A DNA stretch of 64,000 nucleotides from a virus. Shown here piece after piece: positions 33,541 through 42,324 of this stretch (the stretch's first letter is position 1; every line of letters begins with the position of its first letter). The DNA is taken from positions 1-64,000 of IMG/VR virus record IMGVR_UViG_3300042453_002850. One strand, written 5' to 3'. The notes under the pieces are model-generated. The model worked only from the letters and a program-made list of their open reading frames with translations, made no database searches and was not told the DNA's origin. A program made the translations under genes and the position numbers.

Positions 33541-35276
33541 TGAAAGTTTCGGATATTATTATAAATTTTTTAGAAAAAAAAGGAATTAACACAGCCTTCA
33601 CCATATCAGGTGGAGGCTGCATTCATTTAGTAGATTCTTTACGTAAATCTAATATGAATGTTATTTGTCCTCATCATGAGCAAGCAGCACTAATGGCTAG
33701 TGAAGGATACTATAGAATGACCAATAAAATGGCTACTAGTGTTGTAACCACAGGTCCTGGGGGTACAAATACTATAACAGGTTTGCTTGGTTTATGGTTA
33801 GATAGTATACCTTCTATTATTATTTCAGGGCAAGTACCTTCTAATCAACTATCTAAAGGAACAGGATGTAGACAAATAGGTGACCAAGAATTTGATATTA
33901 TTAGTATAGTTAAACCTATGACTAAGTATGCTAAGATGGTTACTGATGCTAATTCTATATTTAGTGAATTAGAAAAAGCTTATCAAATGGCTTTAGAAGG
34001 TAGACCTGGTCCCGTTTGGTTAGACATACCTTTAGATATACAAGGTGCTAATGTGGATGAAGATACCCAATTAAGTACATTTTACCCTACTCCAAACTAT
34101 GACTGCCCAGAACAAATTTTAGAGTGTTTCAAAGAAATACTTGAACAGTCCAAAAAACCACTAGTTATAGTAGGTAATGGAATTAGATTATCTAACACTT
34201 ATAATGAATTAAATGTATTCCTAACTAAAACAAAAATACCAGTAGTAACAGGACCTCATTCAGGTGTTGATGCTGTTGATAATACTTTAGAATATTATAG
34301 TGGCAGAATTGGTATCTTAGGCCAGTTAACATCCAATAAAATAGTTCAAGAAGCTGATTTAATTATATCATTAGGTAGTAGATTACCTGTTAAAATGACA
34401 GGCTATAATATTCCTGAATTTTCTCCTAATTCAAAGAAAATATTTGTAGATATTGATGTATTTGAAGTTAAAAAACATAAATTCAATATTGATTTAGCTA
34501 TTATAACTGACCTTAAAAATTTCTTCTCTGGTATTAGTGATACGAATTATACTTTAGATATATCTGAATGGCAATCATTTGTTCTTGAAACTAGAGCAAC
34601 ACAACAGTATTATCATCCAAAACATGAGCAATTAAAAGGATATGCTAGTTTCTATTATTTAGTAAGTAAAGCACCTAAAATATTTAAAAATACTCCTATA
34701 GTTACTAGTAATGGTACGGCTCACGTTATAACATTACAAACATACCAACTAAATAAAGACCAAAGATTATTTACAAACGTTGGTTGTGCTAGTATGGGTT
34801 ATGGGCTACCAGCAGCAATAGGTGCTTGTATAGGTAATAATAAACAAGATATAATATGCGTAGAGGGAGATGGTAGTATTATGATGAATTTACAAGAACT
34901 TGAAACTATAAAAGGATATAACTTACCAGTAAAGATTATATTAATAAACAACGATGGATATTTATCAATTAAATTATCACAAGAAGCATTTTTTAATGGA
35001 GAAGAATTCGCAAGTAGTCCAACAACAGGAGTAACAATTCCTAACTTTAAAAAAGTTGCAAACGCATTTGATATCCATTATCTTAGTATTAAAAATAATA
35101 ATGAAGTAGAAGATGTGTTAAAAAATATGATGGAAATTAAAGGTCCATGTATGGTGGAAGTATTTACCCATCCAAAAGAACGACATGAGCCAAAAGTAAC
35201 CCATAAGGGAATTGGCCCTGATGGCAAAATTATTCCTGGGGCTTTAACAGATATGTTTATATCAGATACTTTTTAA
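33540..35276 (+). CDS. Thiamine-diphosphate-dependent acetolactate-synthase-like enzyme, 578 aa
   Basis: Three-domain TPP enzyme: N-terminal pyrimidine-binding domain with PHHEQAALMASEGYYR (catalytic Glu about residue 42) and TTGPGGTNTITGL, a central domain, and a C-terminal diphosphate-binding domain with GDGSIMMNLQELETI...NNDGY. The closest idea is acetohydroxyacid synthase. In sugar clusters a known homologue is YerE, which transfers a two-carbon unit to a 3,6-dideoxy-4-keto sugar; the ColD/RfbH-type gene nearby makes such a role attractive. Starts on the last base of the NeuB-like stop. Confidence 0.75.
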   Translation: MKVSDIIINFLEKKGINTAFTISGGGCIHLVDSLRKSNMNVICPHHEQAALMASEGYYRMTNKMATSVVTTGPGGTNTITGLLGLWLDSIPSIIISGQVPSNQLSKGTGCRQIGDQEFDIISIVKPMTKYAKMVTDANSIFSELEKAYQMALEGRPGPVWLDIPLDIQGANVDEDTQLSTFYPTPNYDCPEQILECFKEILEQSKKPLVIVGNGIRLSNTYNELNVFLTKTKIPVVTGPHSGVDAVDNTLEYYSGRIGILGQLTSNKIVQEADLIISLGSRLPVKMTGYNIPEFSPNSKKIFVDIDVFEVKKHKFNIDLAIITDLKNFFSGISDTNYTLDISEWQSFVLETRATQQYYHPKHEQLKGYASFYYLVSKAPKIFKNTPIVTSNGTAHVITLQTYQLNKDQRLFTNVGCASMGYGLPAAIGACIGNNKQDIICVEGDGSIMMNLQELETIKGYNLPVKIILINNDGYLSIKLSQEAFFNGEEFASSPTTGVTIPNFKKVANAFDIHYLSIKNNNEVEDVLKNMMEIKGPCMVEVFTHPKERHEPKVTHKGIGPDGKIIPGALTDMFISDTF

Positions 35277-35277
35277 T

Positions 35278-35910
35278 ATGACTATATTTTTAACAGGAGG
35301 AAATGGAGGAATTGGTTCAACAATAGTTGATGTTTTAAAAAAAGCTAATATTGAAGTAATATCTCCTTCTTCAATAGAACTAAATTTAAACAAAGAGTTT
35401 GATGTGACTCATTATCCTGAAATAGATGGTTTTATACATTGTGCTGGGGCTAATGATTTAAAATCACATGATAATGTGGTATTAAATGAGTTATACAATA
35501 TATTTAAAATTAATACAATTAGTTTTATTGAGTTATGTGGTCAATTAAAATTTAAAAACAATTCTAATATTATAGCAATTGGGTCATTATATGCTACTAT
35601 GACTAAAGAAAACCGAATCCAGTACGCTACATCTAAACATGCTTTGTTAGGGGCTGTAAAGACTATAGCTTTAGAAAAAGCCTCAAATAATATTAAAGTT
35701 AATATGGTATCACCGGGTTTTGTTGATACCCCTTTAACTAGACAAAACAATTCTCAAGAACGTATTAATTATCTAAATCAAAATATACCATTAGGTCTTA
35801 CAAATCCCTTGGAAATAGCTAATTTTTGTTTATATTTAATTCAATATAATAATTCTATCACCGGACAAAACATAAACATAGATGGTGGTTATACATTAAA
35901 AGGATTATGA
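35278..35910 (+). CDS. Short-chain dehydrogenase/reductase, 210 aa
   Basis: Classical SDR: TGGNGGIGSTIVDVL (6-20), HCAGAND, IAIGSLYATM, YATSKHALLGAVKTIA with the YxxxK catalytic pair, VNMVSPGFVDTPLT, and a C-terminal GQNINIDGGYTL. It reduces a keto sugar or cyclitol with NAD(P)H; the substrate is unknown. One nucleotide after the TPP enzyme and overlapping the cyclase gene, so part of the same pathway block. Confidence 0.8.
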   Translation: MTIFLTGGNGGIGSTIVDVLKKANIEVISPSSIELNLNKEFDVTHYPEIDGFIHCAGANDLKSHDNVVLNELYNIFKINTISFIELCGQLKFKNNSNIIAIGSLYATMTKENRIQYATSKHALLGAVKTIALEKASNNIKVNMVSPGFVDTPLTRQNNSQERINYLNQNIPLGLTNPLEIANFCLYLIQYNNSITGQNINIDGGYTLKGL

Positions 35911-36932
35911 CAAATAAATTTTTTATTCAAAACACAGAATTAGAAACATCTGTAAAAAAAACATCTAAATTCACAGTTTATTCTCATCCTAAAAATTATG
36001 ATGTAATATTTGAACCATTTAAAAATACATTTACTGAAGAACAAGTTGTACTAGTAGATAAAAATATACAGCAACTTTATAATATACATCATTCTAAACT
36101 AATAATTATTGATGCCACAGAAGAAAACAAATGTATTGAAACTGTTTTAGATGTCTGTGAAACATTATTAAAATATAATTTTGATAAAGGCAACACATTG
36201 ATAGTGATTGGGGGAGGAATTATTCAAGATATTGGAGCCTATACCGCTAAAACTTTTAAAAGAGGTATTAAATGGGTTTTTTATCCTACAACATTATTAT
36301 CACAATGTGATAGTTGCATTGGAGGTAAAACCGCCTTAAACTTTAAAAAATATAAAAACCAATTAGCTTTATTTTCATCCCCAGATAAAGTGATTATTGA
36401 TACAAATTTTTTATCAACCCTATCATCTCAAGACATAACATCAGGATATGGAGAAATTGTTAAATTATTTCTTATCGGAGGAGAATATTATGTTAGTAAT
36501 ATCAACAACTGGGATTTAGAAACTAGTATATTTCATGCTCTATCTATTAAAAAAGCAGTTATTGAATATGATGAATTTGAACTTTTAGAACGCAAGTCAT
36601 TAAATTATGGTCACTCATTTGGGCATGTAATTGAAACCCTTACTAATTATAGTATTCCTCATGGAGAAGCAGTTATGTTAGGTATTGAAGTAATAAATAA
36701 AATTTATACTAAATCTCCTTTAATTAGTAATCTTATATCTAATTTTACTAGTTTAGATAAAATAAAGAATATAAATATTGAAAAATTAGTCAATAATATA
36801 AAAACTGATAAAAAGGTTACAAATGGAGTGATATCATTTGTTGTTGTACCTGAGATTGGGACAACAATTTTTGTTAATAGTTTAATAGACGATTTACTTA
36901 TTAAGAATGTGTATGAAATATTTACTAATTGA
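35907..36932 (+). CDS. 3-dehydroquinate-synthase-like sugar phosphate cyclase, 341 aa
   Basis: Signatures of the DHQS superfamily: VIGGGIIQDIGAYTAKTFKRGI (NAD site, about 98-119), PTTLLSQCDSCIGGKTALN, SGYGEIVKL and zinc ligands in NYGHSFGHVIE and PHGEAVMLG. The family also includes sedoheptulose-7-phosphate cyclases and 2-deoxy-scyllo-inosose synthase. There is no other shikimate gene here and the neighbours are a sugar kinase, an SDR and a TPP enzyme, so a cyclitol-forming role is more likely than aromatic amino acid synthesis. Confidence 0.78.
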   Translation: MTNKFFIQNTELETSVKKTSKFTVYSHPKNYDVIFEPFKNTFTEEQVVLVDKNIQQLYNIHHSKLIIIDATEENKCIETVLDVCETLLKYNFDKGNTLIVIGGGIIQDIGAYTAKTFKRGIKWVFYPTTLLSQCDSCIGGKTALNFKKYKNQLALFSSPDKVIIDTNFLSTLSSQDITSGYGEIVKLFLIGGEYYVSNINNWDLETSIFHALSIKKAVIEYDEFELLERKSLNYGHSFGHVIETLTNYSIPHGEAVMLGIEVINKIYTKSPLISNLISNFTSLDKIKNINIEKLVNNIKTDKKVTNGVISFVVVPEIGTTIFVNSLIDDLLIKNVYEIFTN

Positions 36933-37845
36933 TTTTGGGGCCACATACATTAAATGTGCTGTTTATAATAAAACTCAAGACCAATATGTTAAAGGACAAA
37001 TAATTCCTTCTCCTTTTTTTAAAGTTAATAAAATTTCTAAAGTTGAATTATTAAATATTCTTTTTAATATTGTTTCTTTACATGAAAAGGTTGATGGTAT
37101 TATTATATGTACTATCTTAGGAGGTTCATATGTTGAAAATATTTACTACTCTTGGAAATCTTTTCAATCTAATAAGGGAGATAAATGTATGATAAGTGGT
37201 TTATTTAATGCTAAACCACATATCCATCATTCCCCATTTACTAATTCTTCTGACTATTCAAATAAACTAGAAATCATAGGAAATGTTTTATCTACACCTA
37301 TATATAGCTCACTTGGAGACACAGATTGTGTTATTAAATCTATTAACCTTACCCAAAACTCTGTAGCTATTAATATGGGGACAGGTTCTCAGATTATCAC
37401 ATTAAATAAAATAGAAAGATATTTCCCTTCAGGAAGAATGTTTTTAACATTTCAAGAATTATTTCAATCTATAGGGATTAATATGTTTGAATTAATGGGT
37501 AATATCCAAATTGAAAATGTAATACACAGTTCATTAAATTTAAATTTAAATGTCTTTAAACAATCTCGAAATTATAATTTTGGGGGAAGTATATCTAATA
37601 TAAACGAAGGTAGTTTTAATATTCAAAATCTATTAGGTTCAATTTTAAAAGAATTTGTTTTACAATATAAATCTTTTATCCCTGAATTTAGTGAAATATT
37701 ATTACTTGGAGGTATATCTAAAAAAATTAGTATACTACCTGACCTATTTAAAATATACTACCCTAAATCAACAGTAATATTACTAGAAGATGATATTGAG
37801 TCTACTCATAAAGGTATGATTAAATATATAAAAGAAGAATTATGA
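36913..37845 (+). CDS. FGGY/sedoheptulokinase-like sugar kinase, 310 aa
   Basis: Actin-like ATPase fold: LIDFGATYIKCAVY near the start (phosphate 1), VAINMGTGSQIITL (about 150-163, phosphate 2 and adenosine region) and LLLGGISKKISILPDL near the C-terminus. The order is that of FGGY-type carbohydrate kinases but the protein is short (typical 450-500), so it may be a reduced member. ATGs at 36907 and 36913 both overlap the cyclase gene. Together with the cyclase it could phosphorylate or recycle a C7 sugar. Confidence 0.6.
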   Translation: MKYLLIDFGATYIKCAVYNKTQDQYVKGQIIPSPFFKVNKISKVELLNILFNIVSLHEKVDGIIICTILGGSYVENIYYSWKSFQSNKGDKCMISGLFNAKPHIHHSPFTNSSDYSNKLEIIGNVLSTPIYSSLGDTDCVIKSINLTQNSVAINMGTGSQIITLNKIERYFPSGRMFLTFQELFQSIGINMFELMGNIQIENVIHSSLNLNLNVFKQSRNYNFGGSISNINEGSFNIQNLLGSILKEFVLQYKSFIPEFSEILLLGGISKKISILPDLFKIYYPKSTVILLEDDIESTHKGMIKYIKEEL

Positions 37846-38606
37846 AAATATTAATAACAGGCGGCAATGGTTATATAGCCAAAAGTTTATATAACTCATT
37901 AAAAAATTCATATGAAATAACCACACTAACCAGAAATAATTTTGATTTAAATCACTTTAAAATACTGGATTCATATCTAAAACACAAATACTTTGATGTA
38001 GTAATTCATTGCGCTGTAAGTGGGGGGGATAGATTTAAACAAGAAACCTGGAAGGATATGGATAATAACCTTCAAATGTATTATAACCTGCTCAATTGTA
38101 GGGATAGATTTGGAAAATTAATCCACTTTGGTTCGGGTGCAGAAATAACTCAACCAGAATCTCCATATGGTCTAAGTAAACGAGTTATAGCTAAATCTAT
38201 ATTGGAACAAGAAAATTTTTACAATATTAGAATATTTGCCGCTTTTGATGAAAACGAATTAGATACACGATTTATTAAAGGAAATATAAAACGGTACATA
38301 AACAAAGAACCTATTATCATTCATCAAGATAAACTAATGGATTTCTTTTATATGAAAGATTTAATTTCATTGGTTGATTATTATATTCAAAATGAAAATC
38401 CGCCAAAAGAAATAGATTGCTCATACCCAGAATCTCATACTTTATTTAATATTGCAAATGTGATAAATAATTTGGATACTCATAAGGTTCACATTATATT
38501 TAATAATGATGGGATGGGTGAAAAATATTGTGGTAATCCCAATACACTTTTAAACTATATTGGATTAGAGGTTGGTATTAATGAAGTTTATAATAAATTA
38601 AAATAA
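37842..38606 (+). CDS. NAD(P)-dependent sugar epimerase/reductase, 254 aa
   Basis: Extended SDR of the epimerase class: ITGGNGYIAKSLYN (4-17), VVIHCAVSGGD, LIHFGSGAE and SPYGLSKRVIAKSIL with the Tyr/Lys pair. The tone of HCAVSGG resembles GDP-fucose-synthase-like (WcaG) and ColC-type reductases, which act after GDP-mannose dehydratase. It ends the CpG-poor block; a 147-nt gap follows. Confidence 0.72.
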   Translation: MKILITGGNGYIAKSLYNSLKNSYEITTLTRNNFDLNHFKILDSYLKHKYFDVVIHCAVSGGDRFKQETWKDMDNNLQMYYNLLNCRDRFGKLIHFGSGAEITQPESPYGLSKRVIAKSILEQENFYNIRIFAAFDENELDTRFIKGNIKRYINKEPIIIHQDKLMDFFYMKDLISLVDYYIQNENPPKEIDCSYPESHTLFNIANVINNLDTHKVHIIFNNDGMGEKYCGNPNTLLNYIGLEVGINEVYNKLK

Positions 38607-38753
38607 ACTTTACAAAAAAAGAAAAATAAAGAAAATAACTATTTATATATTGACACATATTCGTAATATAATAATAGTAAAGGTTACAAGATTAGTAGAA
38701 TTAACCTATGGTTTAAATGAAACGATAAATGACTATAAAAAATTAAAAATCAG

Positions 38754-39761
38754 ATGAAAATCAACGCTTTAATGGTTGCAGTTGGATTTGGTCCAACATA
38801 TAAAAAAAGATTATTAAATAATATAAAGACAAATAAAGGTTATGAAAAATATGACGTTTTAATAATAACTGATGATGTTGAATATTGGGACGATATAAAA
38901 AATAAAGAAAATATTTTTATTGAACACATTGACGATTTAAGAAAAGATTATCCTTGGTCAATAGAAAACGAAAAATTACCTAATGAGAAAAGGGACGAAA
39001 TAAAATACGCAAAAGAAATTATTGAGAATGATTTTAAATTCCCAACATTACTACATAGATTTAGTTTTATATGGAAAAATGCTCAAAATTATGATGGTTT
39101 TATATGGCCAAATACCGACGTATTACCTAAAGAAATCACAGAAAATCATGTAATTGAAATGAATAATTATTTTTCAAAAAAAGAATTTTTGAGTAGTGGA
39201 ACAAATAAAAATTATACTTGGTGCACCGATATTGATTTACCAAAAAAACATATAATTATGTGTCCAGGTGGTCATCCATATGATAGTCACGAACAACATA
39301 GTCATTTAGTAGATTACACAAAAAAAATTAACGAAAAATATAAAATAACCGATAAAGAAATCATTCATAATTTTTTAATGTTTGATGGTAACTTTACAAC
39401 CTATAATTTTCCAAATAAAACTTATTATTTTAAATTTTTTGATTTAATAAATAATATTTTAAAAGAATATTTTGAAAATAAAGATGAGTTTTTTAAAATA
39501 GGTGGTAATACCATATGGTTAACGGGTCAAGAGTATATAACATCAATTGCAATGTATTTAATGAATGGAACAATGATACCATTAAATACTTGTAACATAT
39601 TAGGTAGCCAAACATTTGACATATGTTGTTACCCCGAAGATAGATTTTGGAATTGGGGGTGGGACCGCGATATTAATGAAGGACAAGAAGGGTTTATTAG
39701 AAAGCATTATGATAAATTAAAACATTTTTATGAATCTCGAGGACAAAAATGGGTTTACTAA
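38754..39761 (+). CDS. Glycosyltransferase-like protein, 335 aa
   Basis: Begins LMVAVGFGPTYKKRLLNNIKTN, VLIITDDVEYWDD (a GT-A-like nucleotide-binding strand), and has FPTLLHRFSFIWKN, YDGFIWPNTDVLP (likely DxD-like metal site) and WLTGQEYITSIAMYLM. The architecture is of the alpha-galactosyltransferase-like/GT6 kind, but I assign only 'glycosyltransferase-like'. Upstream spacer 38607-38753 contains a CTATTTATAT motif. Confidence 0.55.
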   Translation: MKINALMVAVGFGPTYKKRLLNNIKTNKGYEKYDVLIITDDVEYWDDIKNKENIFIEHIDDLRKDYPWSIENEKLPNEKRDEIKYAKEIIENDFKFPTLLHRFSFIWKNAQNYDGFIWPNTDVLPKEITENHVIEMNNYFSKKEFLSSGTNKNYTWCTDIDLPKKHIIMCPGGHPYDSHEQHSHLVDYTKKINEKYKITDKEIIHNFLMFDGNFTTYNFPNKTYYFKFFDLINNILKEYFENKDEFFKIGGNTIWLTGQEYITSIAMYLMNGTMIPLNTCNILGSQTFDICCYPEDRFWNWGWDRDINEGQEGFIRKHYDKLKHFYESRGQKWVY

Positions 39762-39788
39762 TTGTCTTTTTTTATTTATCATCATTTT

Positions 39789-40565
39789 ATGATAGAACAA
39801 TTAAAATTATACGATGTTAAATCACCAAAACTTAGATTAGGTAATGACGCGGATGGGGGGTACGTTGTTACACAAGAAATTTTAAACAAAAGCACCGCTT
39901 TATTTTCATATGGTGTAGGTTCAGATATCTCATTTGAACTAGATTACGTAAAAAAAACAAATAAATCGTCGTTTTTTTATGACCACACAGTTAATTCCCC
40001 AGAGATTCCCGAAAAATATTCACATTTAATGTTTTTTAAAAAAGAAGGGTTATCATATAAAAAAGAAGATATGTTAAATAGTTTTTTTTCACATTATGAT
40101 GAAAGTGGTGTTAAAGGAAAAGTACTATTAAAAATGGACATAGAAGAAAATGAATTTTCTTTTTTTTTAAATACAGACATTGAAAAACTATCAACATTGG
40201 TTTCGGGTATTGTTGTTGAATTTCATTTATTAGGTAGAGAAGAAAATTTTAATAATTTTTTTAAAATTTTAGAAAAGTTAAATAAGTATTTCTATCATTG
40301 TCATTTACATGCCAATAATTATGCTGGTAGTTTAATTTATCATGAGTATGATATAGAATTTATATTACCACACGTTTTGGAATTGACTTTTACAAATAAA
40401 GATATTGTTCCATATAATGGAAATTTTTTTGAAAAAATATTTAAATATGATAATAAAGTTCCATTAGATATGGGTGAATTTCCAACAGAACACGATAGAA
40501 AAAATGATTGGAATAGACCTGACCATTCTTTATCTTTTATAAATACAATAAATAAATTACAATAA
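39789..40565 (+). CDS. FkbM-like methyltransferase, 258 aa
   Basis: I choose the ATG at 39789; a TTG directly after the previous stop would add nine residues of poor quality. The protein starts MIEQLKLYDVKSPKLRLGND-type sequence, has LFSYGVGSDISFE (SAM-binding strand) and VLLKMDIEENEFSFF, the FkbM-like K-x-DIE-E signature, and a His-rich CHLHANN. Probably an O-methyltransferase for a glycan. Confidence 0.6.
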   Translation: MIEQLKLYDVKSPKLRLGNDADGGYVVTQEILNKSTALFSYGVGSDISFELDYVKKTNKSSFFYDHTVNSPEIPEKYSHLMFFKKEGLSYKKEDMLNSFFSHYDESGVKGKVLLKMDIEENEFSFFLNTDIEKLSTLVSGIVVEFHLLGREENFNNFFKILEKLNKYFYHCHLHANNYAGSLIYHEYDIEFILPHVLELTFTNKDIVPYNGNFFEKIFKYDNKVPLDMGEFPTEHDRKNDWNRPDHSLSFINTINKLQ

Positions 40566-40567
40566 AT

Positions 40568-41413
40568 ATGATTTATATTTCACTAACTACAGTACCATTA
40601 AGAATGGAACAAACCAACGAGTTTAAAAAAAATTTGGAGTCTTTATTATTTCAAAAAACAAATAAAGAATATAAAATATTATTAAATATTCCTTATAAAT
40701 ATAGAAATGGGACAAGAGAATATAATATTTCGGAAGAATTACAAAATTTTTTTAACATAAACAATAAAATTATAATTAATAGAATAGAAAAAGATTACGG
40801 TCCTGTGGTTAAGATAACAGGTGCGTTGTCTTATGTTACAAATCCAGAAGATATCTTAATTGTGTGTGATGATGACCATTATTATCATGAAGACATGGTT
40901 GAATATCATGTAAAAAAAATAAATGAACATCAAAATACTATTATTTGTTTTAGAGGCGACAACCCAATAGAAAAAAGAGAATGGATTGAAGATGGTGTAA
41001 CTAAATACACACTAAGTCCAACTCACGTTTATTTTCCTGTAAAACACGATTCACAATTAATTGTACCAGGTCACTGGCACAGTGTATCGTATAAAAGAAG
41101 TTATTTTGATGATGATTTTTTGAACGAAGATTTTTTATCGTTATCAACAAATGATGACATATTAGTTGGGTACTATTTTAGATTGAAACAAAAACCAATT
41201 ATTTGCGTGAGGTGGGATGATGAAAAAGATTGGAGAATGGTTAATAGTGATGGTAGGAATTCACATTCGTTTCCAATTCTTTACCCCTTACCATTTCCCG
41301 ATTCAGGATTTAACGAGCATAGAAAAGAAGCGAATAATCACATGGGTTTTATGGACCAAAAAATATACAACGAATTTACACAAAATAATCATAAAATATA
41401 TATTGAAAATTAA
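40568..41413 (+). CDS. Glycosyltransferase, GT-A type, copy 1, 281 aa
   Basis: ISLTTVPLRMEQTNEF opening, DYGPVVKITGAL, and ILIVCDDDHYYHEDMV, where DDD is the metal/UDP-binding motif of GT-A folds. NDDILVGYYF near residue 198 is a typical acceptor-side acidic motif. Paralogous to the next gene (same opening, CDDD and ADDILVS motifs). Substrates unknown. Two-nucleotide gap to the previous stop. Confidence 0.72.
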   Translation: MIYISLTTVPLRMEQTNEFKKNLESLLFQKTNKEYKILLNIPYKYRNGTREYNISEELQNFFNINNKIIINRIEKDYGPVVKITGALSYVTNPEDILIVCDDDHYYHEDMVEYHVKKINEHQNTIICFRGDNPIEKREWIEDGVTKYTLSPTHVYFPVKHDSQLIVPGHWHSVSYKRSYFDDDFLNEDFLSLSTNDDILVGYYFRLKQKPIICVRWDDEKDWRMVNSDGRNSHSFPILYPLPFPDSGFNEHRKEANNHMGFMDQKIYNEFTQNNHKIYIEN

Positions 41414-41418
41414 ATAAT

Positions 41419-42264
41419 ATGTCTTTTTTAGAAAAATTAAAAAAATTAATAATTGGGGAAGAAAAAAAAGTTGTTATTACGCTGACAACAATACCATCAA
41501 GGTTAAGTGCTGAGCACGAAACAGGATTAAAAAGTAACATTAAATCATTAATTGAGCAAGATTACGATGGTGAATATGAAATACACTTTAATGTTCCATC
41601 ATTTTATAAACAAACAGGGGAAAAATACGTTGTACCTCAATGGTTAAGAGATGTTTCATCTAATTTTCCTAAGTTAAAAATATTTGAAAATTTAGAAGAT
41701 TACGGTTCAATAACAAAGTTGGTCCCAACTTTGTTAAGAATTTCAAATGAAAATACAATTATTATAGTTTGTGACGATGATTTGGTTTATCACCCAAAAA
41801 TGGTCGAGGAACAAGTTAAAAACCAAGAAAATTACGAAAATACCGCTTGTGGGTATGATGGAAGTAGGTGTGTGCACCCCAATGAGTTCAACGATATTAG
41901 AGATTCTTTCGTTGTCTCAGTTTATAAAGATGTGTACGTAAAAATTTTACAACATTACAAAACAATATCTTATAAAAGGTCTTTTTTTAAACAAGATTTT
42001 TTTGATGAATTTCTTGGTGGTTCTTGGGCGGACGATATTTTGGTTTCCGCGTATATGGGGAAATCGGGTATTAAAAAATTAGTTAGGTATTATGAACATG
42101 AAGAAAAATTGATAACTATCGAACAATGGCAATCAAAAGGTGGTGTTTTAACATTCCCCGTAATTTCACATACAACACATGAAGGTCTTGAAGGATGTAA
42201 TCTATTTAGGCAAAAACAAATAGATGATAATCATATGAAATATATTAATTTGGGATGGATATAA
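41419..42264 (+). CDS. Glycosyltransferase, GT-A type, copy 2, 281 aa
   Basis: Paralogue of the preceding gene: VVITLTTIPSRLSAEHETGL, EDYGSITKLVPTL, IIIVCDDDLVYHPKMVEEQ (DDD metal site) and WADDILVSAYMG. A short basic N-terminal extension (SFLEKLKKLIIGEEKK) could be a membrane-associating helix. Probably acts on a different position of the same glycan. Confidence 0.72.
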   Translation: MSFLEKLKKLIIGEEKKVVITLTTIPSRLSAEHETGLKSNIKSLIEQDYDGEYEIHFNVPSFYKQTGEKYVVPQWLRDVSSNFPKLKIFENLEDYGSITKLVPTLLRISNENTIIIVCDDDLVYHPKMVEEQVKNQENYENTACGYDGSRCVHPNEFNDIRDSFVVSVYKDVYVKILQHYKTISYKRSFFKQDFFDEFLGGSWADDILVSAYMGKSGIKKLVRYYEHEEKLITIEQWQSKGGVLTFPVISHTTHEGLEGCNLFRQKQIDDNHMKYINLGWI

Positions 42265-42324
42265 AAATTCAATTAAAACTCAATATTAAAAATTATAATA
42301 AATTAATCACAAAAAATTAAAATT

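Noticed and set aside
38652-38756. Short TTG-initiated ORF (about 34 codons) before the 38754 gene
   Set aside because: Rare start codon, no homology I recognise and strong AT bias; treated as intergenic.
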